A DNA stretch of 64,000 nucleotides from Pictodentalium vernedei. Taxonomy: Eukaryota; Mollusca; Scaphopoda; Dentaliida; Dentaliidae. The notes under the pieces were generated by a model that saw only the letters and a program-made list of their open reading frames with translations, was not told where the DNA came from and did not search any database. The DNA is taken from assembly GCA_031216915.1 (NCBI GenBank), contig CM062292.1, positions 3,344,457 to 3,408,456 on the forward strand, in the 5' to 3' direction. Below are positions 63,702 to 64,000 of the stretch, piece by piece (positions within the stretch are counted from its first letter, which is position 1; each line of letters starts with the position of its first letter). The position numbers and the translations under genes were made by a program.

Positions 63702-64000
63702 CTAAACTGTGAATAATTTTTGCGCTGAATCGTATTGCACCAAATATTCTGTGGATTTGATCTTCGTGTAAAAAAAGTGTTGAGATATAATTTCATGCGA
63801 AAATGTTGTTTGTAGAAATCCATGAAGATAATTGAATGTATATCTGCATTCTTATAACGCTGCTTAGTTTGTTTAAACCAAGATGGCCGCTACATGTGCA
63901 ATATTAAACAGTAAATATGCGTTCGCCTTGTTATGTTAACCTTTTAGGTTCCGTAATGCTCGTAACCGCCCCATCTTATTCACAAAATCGTCATTCAAAT

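Overview
The window looks like nuclear DNA of an invertebrate animal: AT-rich, with no operons or dense coding, occasional intron-type splice signals, APE-type LINEs, a Mutator-like transposase, Tc1/mariner, piggyBac-like and hAT-like elements, and SINEs with 5S rRNA or tRNA heads. The modular SINEs and the cysteine-rich PAN/apple-like exons would suit a lophotrochozoan such as a mollusc or brachiopod, but that is inference; nothing in the sequence fixes the species. I see no complete host gene and no LTR retrovirus-like or Polinton-like element. Host coding matter is limited to two PAN-like exons on opposite strands (31117-31368 minus, 38196-38430 plus) and two unidentified candidate terminal exons (8087-8283 plus, 24336-24671 minus).

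Layout. 1-17.9 kb: a mosaic of nested elements: a composite repeat with a piggyBac-like MITE inside it, a near full-length dead LINE on the minus strand (4.5-7.7 kb), an hAT-type element with an exact 8-bp target duplication, a second LINE copy that landed inside a MITE (13.3-14.8 kb), and a 57-bp minisatellite (15.8-17.3 kb). 17.9-39.7 kb: SINEs, foldback/hairpin elements, a broken MULE transposase, LINE tails, a third composite repeat, a 58-bp tandem array carrying a MITE (36.0-37.3 kb), and more MITEs. 39.7-56.0 kb: one 16.2-kb satellite of a 25-bp monomer. 56-64 kb: Tc1 fragments, more MITEs and foldbacks, and a LINE tail.

The most striking observation is the origin of the 16-kb satellite. 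Read on the minus strand, the monomer encodes LQEEWNKI, a motif near the C-terminus of Tc1/mariner transposases. The monomer at the low-coordinate edge of the array runs in frame into an open Tc1 C-terminus (SQADIGRLVRSMP... to ...FTRY and a stop). At the other edge lies the catalytic-core segment VWRRRNERYHD...VMVWGGI of a transposase. The array thus appears to be a 25-bp piece of transposase coding sequence amplified about 650 times in place, with later kilobase-scale duplications inside it.

The elements record a relative chronology. A piggyBac-like MITE sits at the same place in all three composite repeats, so it was there before they spread. A Tc1-type MITE then entered one copy, and a LINE entered the MITE of another. 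Two MITE families share an internal hairpin but have different ends, and two SINE types share a body but have different polymerase III heads, so module exchange among non-autonomous elements recurs in this region.
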